This document shows, one piece after another, positions 1-6,856 of a stretch of DNA of 40,770 bases. The stretch's first letter is position 1, and every line of letters begins with the position of its first letter. The DNA comes from Clostridia bacterium (GTDB lineage Bacteria > Bacillota > Clostridia > Oscillospirales > CAG-272), in assembly GCA_017454675.1 (NCBI GenBank), contig JAFTCN010000041.1:1-40770 (forward strand), in the 5' to 3' direction. A program made the translations under genes and the position numbers. The notes below the pieces were generated by a model that was not told where the DNA came from, ran no database searches, and saw only the letters and a list, made by a program, of their open reading frames with translations.

Positions 1-128
1 ACAGTATATTCTGTTAGGTGATTCGGCTATTTATTCCACGGTCCGCTTGACAACGAGCCTCTGGCGCCGCGGATACTGCAGGCACCGGCAGGGCAGTAGC
101 TTACGCTCCCGCCTGCCGCCGAATGAGG

Positions 129-245
129 CTACCGCGCCGCCACACTCATTGTAAAGCGGCTTTCGCGGCATAAAAAGCCGAGTTTTTCAAACTCTATTTC
201 AAAAAACTGTCCAATTTGATATTGCAATTTACGTATGTTTTTCAT
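129..245 (-). CDS. small ORF, 38 aa, unrecognised
   Basis: An ATG at 245 sits about 8 nt behind an AGAGG ribosome binding site and opens a 38-codon frame (MKNIRKLQYQIGQFFEIEFE...) ending in TAG at 129-131. It lies downstream of a strong leftward promoter at 515-543. I do not recognise the peptide. It overlaps the 25-bp repeat at 208-232, and the surrounding sequence has the look of mobile-element leader DNA, which is inference. It could equally be non-coding. Confidence 0.3.
   Translation of the reverse strand: MKNIRKLQYQIGQFFEIEFEKLGFLCRESRFTMSVAAR
208..232. repeat. imperfect 25-bp direct repeat, copy 1
   Basis: This copy begins TGTCCAATTTGAT and matches 4131-4155 at 20 of 25 positions by eye, in the same orientation. 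The shared 13-bp core and TG-type end resemble the terminus of a transposable element, but no transposase is recognisable beside it. Confidence 0.4.
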
Positions 246-351
246 TACTTGTACCTCTGGATTCCTTTCTATTCATTTTTCGAGTGGCAATTGACGCGAG
301 GGACTTGCGCAAGGAGAAAAATGCGCATAACCGTATCTTCTGCAAAGCCGG

Positions 352-459
352 TCATGCGCACTGTGAAATGAAAATGAGATAATGCCTCCCGCCGGGGAAG
401 GAATTCTCGTTCGTGATATGCGCATAACCGGTATGAAAGACATGTTTGGGCTTTTTCAT
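352..459 (-). CDS. small ORF, 35 aa, unrecognised
   Basis: An ATG at 459 lies 11 nt downstream of AGGAG (471-475) and gives a 35-aa frame beginning MKKPKHVFHTGYAH and stopping at 352-354. It is the first ribosome-binding-site-led frame after the promoter at 515-543. A longer overlapping frame (269-502, TTG start) would begin only a few bases after the predicted transcription start and has no ribosome binding site. No family is recognised and coding status is uncertain. Confidence 0.28.
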   Translation of the reverse strand: MKKPKHVFHTGYAHITNENSFPGGRHYLIFISQCA

Positions 460-514
460 CGTACGGGGCACTCCTTCCCTGGAAAATAGTCAATTCGTCC
501 AATTAACCAATAAT

Positions 515-543
515 ATTCTACTTGAAAAACTTGCGTTTGTCAA
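515..543 (-). promoter_or_regulatory. strong leftward sigma-A promoter
   Basis: Read on the minus strand: TTGACA (538-543), a 17-nt spacer, then TAGAAT (515-520). It drives transcription toward the left edge through the two micro-ORFs. The 13-bp word ATGCGCATAACCG is repeated directly at 321-333 and 418-430 inside this transcript. Confidence 0.6.
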
Positions 544-694
544 CAGTTTTTTTATTTTCCATCTCTTACCTTATCAATTTTACCTTCTAGCCATCATTCT
601 TTGTATTTGTTGAAGGCTCACCAGATTCCACGTTGAGACTATAGATTTAAGAATGATTAGTTTAGTTTTTTCGATCAACGCCCGCTGGGTTTTA

Positions 695-964
695 TTATCC
701 GTCAGGCGTCGGATCGGCAAGAGGATTGACGTTATCTGCAACGGCGTAAGGTGCGGAAATCCGAATGGCGGAAATATCCGGCATAAGTGAAAGATCACGC
801 AGCGCCCGCAGATCAAGGTCCTCATACCTGACGGCTACGTAGATTTCGCCCGAGAGAGCCGAGTATGAACCGGAATATTTCAAACCACCGAGTATTTCAG
901 GATCGACTTTTACCGGTTTTTCATTTTCGTCAACCGAGAAGAACCCGAACTGTACTGATCTGTA
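695..964 (-). pseudogene. out-of-frame C-terminal tail of the sigma-linked membrane protein
   Basis: Downstream of the stop at 930, a second frame stays open from the A10 tract (T965-T974 on the plus strand) to a stop at 695. Dropping one A joins the two frames without a break, and the combined product is about 482 residues. The tail reads ...YRSVQFGFFSVDENEKPVKV... then ...YEDLDLRALRDLSL... and ends in PDG. It has no ribosome binding site of its own. It is therefore the severed C-terminus of the neighbouring gene, through a real frameshift, slippage at the homopolymer, or a sequencing or assembly error. Confidence 0.6.
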
Positions 965-2144
965 TTTTTTTTTTATTCATGTCGATCAGTTCTTCGAGCA
1001 TCCGGTAAAACTCCGCCTCTGTCAAAACTCTGTCCGGGAACGGTTCGCCTGTTTTCGGGTTGTAACCCTCAAAAGATATTTTAGACAGATCGTACCCCGT
1101 GACCGATTTGTCGAGACTGAAACCGTCCGGCAAATACGAATACGTCAGAACGTCAGGATAGTATTCACGCGGCAGGAAGGAAAAAGTCAGTCCCGAGCAA
1201 TCGCACGTTTCCGCAAGACGTGAAAAGTCATCGAGTGTTATGAGTATATACAGCAATCCGTCGATTTCTCCCGAAATAATACCGGCGTCACTGAAAAGTC
1301 CGGCATCCTTCGGATCGTGCTGGGAATAATAGGCGTCAAAATATTTTTTTCTTTTATTTTCCGTATTAAACAATTCATTTGTTATGTATTCAAGGTCATC
1401 CCGAGCTTTACCGGAAAGAAAAACTCCGTCGACAATATATTCGGACAAAAATCCCGGATTGAATGAATTGTAATATGAGACGGCGTTGTCGTAGAATTCT
1501 CCGGCCCAGACAAGCCCCCGGTCCGCAGCGTCTATTTTTATGTCATCCCGCGGAACTCCTGTCGAAACCAGAACATCCTTACCGTATTTGAGTATTTCTC
1601 CCTCTTTTTGAAGACGCAGCAGATGTTCTTTTTTTTCGCTCAGTCCAAGGAGTTCCGCTTCAAATTCCGCATAGGTTTTTCCTTCATATCGAAAATCCGA
1701 AAGGAACCCTCCGTCTTCCGCTGACAGTAGCCGACCGTCCCGCCTGAAAGCATTCAAGGCAAGATAACGCGCTCCGTTTCCGTCAACGGAGAGATTGCTG
1801 CGCAGAGCGTTCTCAAGTTCTTCAGTCACCTCAAGCTCGTTCCAACACACGTACTTCCTTCCGGACGCAGCGAAGTCTTCTTCGTTCGTCGGTAAAATCA
1901 GCTGCTCGATAGATATCCCTTCTGAAATATTCGAATCATCCGTGATATCATCCGGATTTTTTTCGTGCTGTCTACGGAGTTTTGTGGCAGCGGCGAATCC
2001 CGCTAACGTCAAAAGGGCGAAACAAACTGACACCGCGGATATCAAGCACGCCGTTTTCAGTGCTTTTAGTTTTATTTCTTTCTTTTCAATCAACCGGTCA
2101 GCTTTCTGGTGTATTTCACTCAAATTCTGTTCTAAGGATTTCAT
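930..2144 (-). CDS. single-pass membrane protein, probable anti-sigma partner (frameshifted)
   Basis: The ATG at 2144 (MKSLEQNLSEIHQKADRLIE) has AAAGGGG at good spacing; the in-frame TTG at 2162 has none. The gene overlaps the ECF sigma gene by 29 nt, which implies translational coupling. A short charged cytoplasmic N-terminus is followed by one hydrophobic segment (about residues 30-50) and a long, probably extracytoplasmic, acidic and aromatic-rich domain. That layout and position suit a membrane anti-sigma factor or sensor, but I see no zinc-binding HxxxCxxC motif and recognise no named domain. The frame ends prematurely at 930 just after an A10 tract; the natural C-terminus continues to 695 in another frame. 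Confidence 0.75.
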   Translation of the reverse strand: MKSLEQNLSEIHQKADRLIEKKEIKLKALKTACLISAVSVCFALLTLAGFAAATKLRRQHEKNPDDITDDSNISEGISIEQLILPTNEEDFAASGRKYVCWNELEVTEELENALRSNLSVDGNGARYLALNAFRRDGRLLSAEDGGFLSDFRYEGKTYAEFEAELLGLSEKKEHLLRLQKEGEILKYGKDVLVSTGVPRDDIKIDAADRGLVWAGEFYDNAVSYYNSFNPGFLSEYIVDGVFLSGKARDDLEYITNELFNTENKRKKYFDAYYSQHDPKDAGLFSDAGIISGEIDGLLYILITLDDFSRLAETCDCSGLTFSFLPREYYPDVLTYSYLPDGFSLDKSVTGYDLSKISFEGYNPKTGEPFPDRVLTEAEFYRMLEELIDMNKKKIQISTVRVLLG

Positions 2145-2676
2145 ATTTGTCCCCTTTCTCAATCATCCTTTTGAGAGACTGTTTCGCGTTATACAGTTTG
2201 ACCGATACGTATCTTGTTGTCTTTCCCTCGATACGGGCAATCTCACATGCGCTAAGCTTTTCAAAATATGAAAGATATAGTAATCGCCGGTATTCAGGTT
2301 CAAGCTCAGAAAGCGCCAGATGCAGCGCGATTTTTCTTTTCTCCCGAAGGATCGGCTTAAGCCAGTCCTCGACGACTGCCTGCGAATCAAGAACAGACAG
2401 AGAGACGTCGCGTTTGTTTCGGCGCAGAAAACTCAGCGATTCGTGTTTTGCGATCGTATATAACCAGGTCTTGAACGACGACAACGGAGCATATCTCGGC
2501 TTGTTTGCGTAAAGCTTTACGAAAACGTCCTGTGAAATATCCTCGGCTATCTGACAGTCGCCTGTGTACTGAGCGATAAACAGAATCATTTCGTTCTGGT
2601 ACCGCTTTACCAGTTCATCGAAAGCCCCGACGTCCCCGCCGAGAAACTTAATATAGTATTCTCCGCCGTTATCCAC
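2116..2676 (-). CDS. ECF-type RNA polymerase sigma-70 factor
   Basis: An extracytoplasmic-function sigma factor that directs RNA polymerase to a small regulon. Region 2 is visible (FDELVKRYQNEM..., AEDISQDVFVKLY, then FKTWLYTIAKHESLSFLRR). After a linker, region 4 follows (ALSELEPEYRRLLYLSYFEK, then a helix-turn-helix SACEIARIEGKT...VKLYNAKQSL). At about 186 aa it has normal ECF length. I place the start at GTG 2676, 9 nt after AGGAGG, rather than at the GTG at 2700 that precedes that ribosome binding site. The next gene overlaps its 3' end by 29 nt and probably encodes its membrane-bound regulator. The target promoter is not evident in this window. Confidence 0.9.
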   Translation of the reverse strand: MDNGGEYYIKFLGGDVGAFDELVKRYQNEMILFIAQYTGDCQIAEDISQDVFVKLYANKPRYAPLSSFKTWLYTIAKHESLSFLRRNKRDVSLSVLDSQAVVEDWLKPILREKRKIALHLALSELEPEYRRLLYLSYFEKLSACEIARIEGKTTRYVSVKLYNAKQSLKRMIEKGDKYEILRTEFE

Positions 2677-2699
2677 GTTTCCGCTCCTCCTTTCTGTCA

Positions 2700-2969
2700 C
2701 TTATTAAACGCATAAGGAAAACAAATATCACAACATATTATTACACTAACGTCATCTATCTTTACGACGGCCGTATGGACATCTTCCTCAATTTCAGAGA
2801 CGGCGCCGTGAGCATACAGTTTGACGCAAAAATGTGGAAAGCCGGGGAAAAGCGGAATCCCGGTGATACAAAAAGCTCGGATTTGACATCGTCGGGTCAC
2901 CAATACAACCCTGTCCGAACCGTTCAGGTAACTTGTTCGTTACCCGGAACCGGTTCGGATTTTTCTTGA
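2700..2969 (+). other. open frame, possible gene remnant
   Basis: A plus-strand frame is open from before 2700 to 2969, with an ATG at 2775 but no ribosome binding site. Its central part (LYDGRMDIFLNFRDGAVSIQ) has a protein-like composition and faintly resembles C-terminal tails of serine recombinases; that resemblance is a guess. It ends over an intrinsic terminator at 2914-2964, so a rightward transcript probably once ended here. Most of the gap 2677-3025 consists of this stretch. Confidence 0.2.
2914..2964 (+). terminator. rho-independent terminator
   Basis: The outer stem TCCGAACCG (2914-2922) pairs with CGGTTCGGA (2951-2959). The inner stem GGTAAC (2927-2932) pairs with GTTACC (2939-2944). 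A T5 run follows at 2960-2964. It lies directly upstream of the promoter at 2966, insulating the downstream lipoprotein-VanW unit from read-through. Confidence 0.65.
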
Positions 2970-2994
2970 CTGTTCCGTAAAAAAATATTATAAT
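2966..2994 (+). promoter_or_regulatory. sigma-A promoter of the lipoprotein-VanW unit
   Basis: TTGACT (2966-2971), a 17-nt spacer, then TATAAT (2989-2994). The first start codon with a G-rich ribosome binding site (AAAAAGGGGGGG) follows at 3026. Confidence 0.75.
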
Positions 2995-3025
2995 ATGAGT
3001 AATGAACAAAAAAAAGGGGGGGCTC

Positions 3026-3124
3026 ATGAAATCAAAAAGACTGATCGCGGCACTGTTCGCGCTGCTCATAGCCTTCTCCGCCGCGGGCTGCGCTGATACG
3101 TTTACATCCCGGAAACATCATTGA
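3026..3124 (+). CDS. very small lipoprotein, 32 aa
   Basis: The ATG at 3026 follows AAAAAGGGGGGG. The product has a short basic N-terminus (MKSKRL), a hydrophobic core and a lipobox ending in SAAGC (Cys22), then only ten residues (ADTFTSRKHH) before the stop. The mature lipopeptide would be about 11 residues. It is the first gene of the unit whose promoter lies at 2966-2994, and the VanW gene begins 15 nt after its stop. It may be a functional micro-lipoprotein or the leftover 5' end of a larger lipoprotein gene; the good promoter and spacing favour expression. Confidence 0.55.
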   Translation: MKSKRLIAALFALLIAFSAAGCADTFTSRKHH

Positions 3125-3139
3125 AAAGAGCTGAAGATC

Positions 3140-3976
3140 ATGCACAAATCCGAAGAACCGAAAACGAGGGGAAGACTATATATGAAGGCGGCGACCGCCT
3201 ACTTCGAGCTGCGCAGACGCGTCGCCTGGAGGATGTCGGCGCGTGAACTGACGCGCGAAAAGCTGCAGTCCGATCTGCCTTTCGTATACGCCTCCCACCG
3301 CACTCCCATGCTGCGGCGCCTGTCGGGACTCGATATGCGCCTCCAGGAAAACAAGGTGACCAATCTGAAGATTGCGGCCGGCTGTCTCGACGGTCTCATC
3401 CTGCGCCCCGGAATGACCTTCAGTTTCTGGTACAACGTCGGAAAGCCGAGCCGCAGAAGAGGTTTTCTCGAAGGGATGTACCTTCAAAACGGAAAGATCG
3501 TACCCGGCGTCGGCGGAGGACTCTGTCAGATGTCGAATCTCATTTACTGGATCACTGTACACACCCCGCTCACCGTCACCGAACGGCACCGGCACGGGTA
3601 CGACGTCTTTCCCGACGCGAAGCGCACTCAGCCGTTTGCCAGCGGAGCGACCGTTTACTATCCCTACGTCGATCTGACGATACGCAACGATACGTCAAGC
3701 GACTATCAGCTGCGCGTCGGTATCGACGGCGACTGTCTCACGGGAGAATGGAGAACGTCTTCCAAACCCGAATTCCGGTATGAGATCGTCGAAAAGGATC
3801 ATTCAATAAGAAGCGAATTCTGGGGCGGATACACGCGCCACAACGCCCTCTGGAGAAACGTTTACGATACCGAAGGAAACTTTCTGCGAGAGGAATTCAT
3901 AACCGAGAACGACGCGCTCATGCTCTACTCTCCGCTCCTGTCGGACAACTCGTCCCATGAAGAATACGTAAGGTAA
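3140..3976 (+). CDS. VanW family protein
   Basis: VanW-domain proteins occur as accessory genes in some vancomycin resistance clusters and widely in Clostridia as cell-envelope proteins; their biochemical role is not established. The domain core is clear: FSFWYNVGKPSRRRGFLEG, then PGVGGGLCQMSNLIYW and the RHGYDVFPDAKRTQPFASGA segment. At 278 aa it lacks the N-terminal peptidoglycan-binding domain of longer relatives and has no obvious signal peptide. It is co-transcribed with the micro-lipoprotein upstream. No van ligase or two-component genes are nearby, so this is not evidence of glycopeptide resistance. Confidence 0.9.
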   Translation: MHKSEEPKTRGRLYMKAATAYFELRRRVAWRMSARELTREKLQSDLPFVYASHRTPMLRRLSGLDMRLQENKVTNLKIAAGCLDGLILRPGMTFSFWYNVGKPSRRRGFLEGMYLQNGKIVPGVGGGLCQMSNLIYWITVHTPLTVTERHRHGYDVFPDAKRTQPFASGATVYYPYVDLTIRNDTSSDYQLRVGIDGDCLTGEWRTSSKPEFRYEIVEKDHSIRSEFWGGYTRHNALWRNVYDTEGNFLREEFITENDALMLYSPLLSDNSSHEEYVR

Positions 3977-4043
3977 CATACCCGGTGAAGCACCGATAAT
4001 TCGAAGCACACCATGAAAATGCCATGGAAAAACTGCAGAATTG

Positions 4044-4112
4044 TCCATAGTGACCTCCTGGGGTATGGTTTTGTAGGCAAACTCTATTATACCACAAGAG
4101 TCTCACTATGGA
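4044..4112 (-). promoter_or_regulatory. extended -10 promoter and ribosome binding site within a 10-bp inverted repeat, leading a broken ORF
   Basis: On the minus strand TGGTATAAT (TATAAT at 4086-4091) is an extended -10 box. AGGAGG (4054-4059) then stands 5 nt before ATG 4048. The arms TCCATAGTGA (4044-4053) and TCACTATGGA (4103-4112) form a perfect inverted repeat around promoter and leader. The frame that follows begins MDNSAVFPWHFHGV and then runs antisense into the VanW gene, where it looks non-native. This reads as the 5' end of a truncated gene, likely from a mobile element. Confidence 0.45.
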
Positions 4113-4130
4113 TATCTCTTTTTTACCGGG

Positions 4131-4155
4131 TGTCCAATTTGATTATACAACTAAC
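4131..4155. repeat. imperfect 25-bp direct repeat, copy 2
   Basis: Begins TGTCCAATTTGAT like the copy at 208-232 and in the same orientation. It sits at the edge of the broken-ORF debris and just before an A9 tract. Confidence 0.4.
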
Positions 4156-4158
4156 CAT

Positions 4159-4184
4159 AAAAAAAAACGGCGTCCTTCGGGACG
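4159..4184 (-). terminator. weak leftward terminator-like hairpin
   Basis: On the minus strand CGTCC-CGAA-GGACG (4171-4184) is followed by CCG and nine T. The stem is only 5 bp, and no leftward gene obviously ends here. On the plus strand the same UUCG-type hairpin and a second one (AAGGAT...ATCCTT, about 4193-4211) would lie in the leader of the permease gene. Confidence 0.3.
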
Positions 4185-4298
4185 GTTCTCATAAGGATGT
4201 TTTATATCCTTGTGTCCGACCGGCGCATGCTGTACGCCGCATGACAACTGAAACTGACTGAGCAAGTCCGAAAGATCCGGCATCAGAGGAGGCGTCCC

Positions 4299-5417
4299 AT
4301 ATCACAAGTCCTGGTTTTTCTGAAAAAACACGCTGTGCTCGTTATTGCCGCGCTGTGCGCTGCAGTCACCTGCTTTATAGTGCCGCCGGATGGAGAGTAT
4401 GCCGGGTATTTTGATCTCAAAACGCTGTCATGCCTTTTTATGACTCTTGCTGCAGTATGCGCGCTGAGAGACATACGTTTTTTCACCGTCGCCGCAAGAA
4501 AAATAGTCAACCTTGCCGGAAATCTGCGTCTGCTCTCTCTGCTCCTGGTCTATATGACATTTATAGGTTCAATGCTCATTGCGAACGATATGGCACTTAT
4601 CACTTTTCTTCCCGTAGGCTATTACGCGCTCTCTGTATCCGGTAATGAGAAATACAGCGCATATATTTTTATTCTTCAGAACATTTCAGCGAATCTGGGC
4701 GGCATGCTTACTCCGTTCGGAAACCCGCAGAACCTCTATATATACACTTACTACGGTATCCCGACCGGAGAGTTCACGAAGATAATGCTGCCGCCTTTTA
4801 TTCTCGCGGTCGCGATGCTTACAGTTTTATGCCTTGTCCTGCCCGGGGAAAAACTTGTTCTCAGGGAAAAATACGACTTCAAGGTCCCGGCGGGCCGGGC
4901 GGTCTTCTACGTTATACTGTTTTTGATTTCGATATTTAGCGTATTCAGACTGGTTCCGTGGCAGGCCGCATGCGCCGCCGTCATCGTTTCTCTTCTCTTT
5001 TCTGACAGGACCGCGCTCAAGTCAGTTGATTATCCGCTGCTTTTGACATTCGCCTTCTTTTTCGTTTTTTCCGGGAACATGTCGCGCATCCCTCCGGTCA
5101 GAGAATTTGTCGGACGTATGCTCTCTCACGACGTTCTCATTCCTTCCGTGCTTTCCTGCCAGTTCATAAGCAATGTTCCCACAGCCCTGCTTCTCTCACG
5201 CTTTACGGACAACTACCGCGAACTGCTCCTGGGAGTGAACATCGGAGGGACCGGCACGCTTATCTCATCTCTTGCGAGTCTGATAACCTTCAGTGAGTTC
5301 TGCACTCTTTATCCCGACAAAAAGAAACACTACCTGCTTCTGTTTGCATTGCTCAACCTGCTCTTCCTTGTTGTTCTGGGAGGTTTCGGGATCTTTCTTA
5401 CGACAGTCGTTCACTGA
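4299..5417 (+). CDS. SLC13/citrate-transporter-like permease
   Basis: A polytopic membrane protein of about 372 aa with some ten hydrophobic segments. Family hallmarks are the NDMALITFLP stretch, the GNPQNLY motif in the first half and ISNVPTALLL in the second, typical of SLC13/ArsB-type (ion transporter superfamily) anion permeases. The substrate cannot be read from sequence; organic acids or related anions are usual. The best ribosome binding site, AGGAGG (4287-4292), is 6 nt before an AUA codon at 4299. Starting there yields ISQVLVFLKKHAVLVIAALC, which matches the usual FLKK-type N-terminus of the family as I recall it. The first conventional start, GTG at 4335, has no ribosome binding site and would trim the N-terminus. 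It converges on the GH10 gene with an 8-nt gap and no terminator between. Confidence 0.85.
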   Translation: MSQVLVFLKKHAVLVIAALCAAVTCFIVPPDGEYAGYFDLKTLSCLFMTLAAVCALRDIRFFTVAARKIVNLAGNLRLLSLLLVYMTFIGSMLIANDMALITFLPVGYYALSVSGNEKYSAYIFILQNISANLGGMLTPFGNPQNLYIYTYYGIPTGEFTKIMLPPFILAVAMLTVLCLVLPGEKLVLREKYDFKVPAGRAVFYVILFLISIFSVFRLVPWQAACAAVIVSLLFSDRTALKSVDYPLLLTFAFFFVFSGNMSRIPPVREFVGRMLSHDVLIPSVLSCQFISNVPTALLLSRFTDNYRELLLGVNIGGTGTLISSLASLITFSEFCTLYPDKKKHYLLLFALLNLLFLVVLGGFGIFLTTVVH

Positions 5418-5425
5418 TGCCGGTT

Positions 5426-6766
5426 TTATCCTTCCGCCGGCCGGACCGCGACGTCAAAGCCGTTGACCATGCCCCGGCGCAAAACGACCGACTTCTTCGT
5501 CCCCATGCATTCCAGGTCGTAATCTCCCCAGAATCCGAGGAATTTCGCCTTCCCTTCGCCGTCGGTCTCGACGGTCACATCGGTGGTCCACTCATTGTGG
5601 AAGAGATCGAAAATCGCTTCGTAAGCAGGTTTGGGGTTCAGTCCGAAATCCAGAAGGCCTCCGCGGTAGCGGTTTTCCCCGGCCGTCATATCCCCTCTCG
5701 GAGCCCAGGCGGCGTATCCGTCGGGCAGGTTCCAGTAGATCGCCGCCTCAACCGCCGGATGGCTGAACCATATTCTGTAAAGGCGTCTGACTATATCCGC
5801 CTGGATATCGTAATCCTCTTCCGTCTCTTCGAAGGCGGGGATGGTTATCTCGGTGATCTGGATCGGTCTGCCGAGCTTTCCGTAGCAGTCGAGCACCCGG
5901 TAGATCTGACGCGGATCGTAAAGAGACGACGAGTAGCTCGCCTCCGTTTCGGCCGGTCTGAAGGCGTGGAACTGGAGGCCTATCGCGTCGATCCTGCGCC
6001 CGCTGTCGAGGTTCCTTTTTATCAGCTGGTAGTATGCGCTGCGGTCGTAGGCGAAATTGATCCGGGGCTCCCACACGTGCGACGCCTCGTTGATTATCAG
6101 CTCGTTGTACGGAAAATACTTTTCCGCCGTCGCGAAGCTCTCTCCTACGATGTCGCAGTTTTCATACCAGGGAGTCTTTTCCCGTCCGGGTCTCGTGCAG
6201 AGGGTCTCGTTGACCACCTCCCAGGCGGGGATGCGGCCGGAATACCTTTCCGCCAGTTCCCGGTATCTGCGGTCCGTGCGCCGGCGCAGCGCCGGGATAT
6301 CGTATTCGTCCAGCCAGCCTGGATCGAAATTCACATAGGTCAGACAGTGGGCTTTGGGGATGATACCGTGCTTTTCGCAAAAATCGAGGCACAGATCGGG
6401 CGCGGGACGGCGGTAGACCTTCGGACTGTCGGCGGCGAATCTCGGCTTCCCGTCCTCCGGTTCGAGATCTCGCCAGTAGATCGGGACTGTCGCTCCGTTG
6501 AAACAACGGGAGAAATACTTTTCGTACGCCTCGTTTTTTTCGTCGCTCTCCATCTCTCCCAGCATGAAGATATTCGCTCCGTGGATAAACGCGTGGCGGG
6601 ACAGTTTCAGTCTGATCTTTGCGCCGGGAACGGGATTTCCCTCTCCGTCTTTTACGGTAACGTATCCCCATCCCTTTCTGTACAGCTCGATACCGAGCCG
6701 AGTCCTTCTTTCGGTCTCTTCCTCGTACCTGATGAAATTCTTCATCACGTCTTCGCGCCTTGACAT
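5426..6766 (-). CDS. GH10 endo-1,4-beta-xylanase, cytoplasmic type
   Basis: Retaining xylanase of glycoside hydrolase family 10. The acid/base glutamate lies in AWEVVNET (Glu187) and the nucleophile in IQITEITIP (Glu306). HGANIF, YWRDLEPEDG and the substrate-side QFHAF are also present. An N-terminal segment of about 60 residues contains a small beta-rich unit (GYVTVKDGEGNPVPGAKI) common in this group. There is no signal peptide, so it probably acts on imported xylo-oligosaccharides. The ATG at 6766 has AAGGAG at good spacing. It is last in the leftward run, 86 nt after the MDR gene, and may have its own promoter. The C-terminal 30-40 residues form a short beta-rich appendage. Confidence 0.93.
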   Translation of the reverse strand: MSRREDVMKNFIRYEEETERRTRLGIELYRKGWGYVTVKDGEGNPVPGAKIRLKLSRHAFIHGANIFMLGEMESDEKNEAYEKYFSRCFNGATVPIYWRDLEPEDGKPRFAADSPKVYRRPAPDLCLDFCEKHGIIPKAHCLTYVNFDPGWLDEYDIPALRRRTDRRYRELAERYSGRIPAWEVVNETLCTRPGREKTPWYENCDIVGESFATAEKYFPYNELIINEASHVWEPRINFAYDRSAYYQLIKRNLDSGRRIDAIGLQFHAFRPAETEASYSSSLYDPRQIYRVLDCYGKLGRPIQITEITIPAFEETEEDYDIQADIVRRLYRIWFSHPAVEAAIYWNLPDGYAAWAPRGDMTAGENRYRGGLLDFGLNPKPAYEAIFDLFHNEWTTDVTVETDGEGKAKFLGFWGDYDLECMGTKKSVVLRRGMVNGFDVAVRPAEG

Positions 6767-6786
6767 ATCGGTATCTCCTTTATAAT

Positions 6787-6856
6787 TATCCGGTGACGTC
6801 CGACTGTCGGTGCGCCACCGGATATTATAGTATCATATAACAGCGGGTTTTGTCAA
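6787..6856 (-). promoter_or_regulatory. promoter and 5'-UTR hairpin of the GH10 gene
   Basis: On the minus strand TTGACA (6851-6856) overlaps the stop of the MDR gene and is followed after 16 nt by GATACT (6829-6834). A 9-bp stem, TATCCGGTG (6787-6795) with CACCGGATA (6816-6824), encloses a second small stem (CCGA/TCGG). It ends just upstream of the GH10 ribosome binding site. The hairpin lacks a T-run, so it looks like a leader structure rather than a terminator. Confidence 0.45.

Noticed and set aside
3140..3976. Glycopeptide resistance cluster
   Set aside because: Only VanW is present; there is no D-Ala-D-Lac ligase, dehydrogenase, dipeptidase or VanRS pair.
5417..6763. 448-aa plus-strand frame opposite the GH10 gene
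   Set aside because: Antisense to a gene with clear catalytic motifs; composition is Arg/Val-rich and no family is recognisable. It is a GC-driven shadow.
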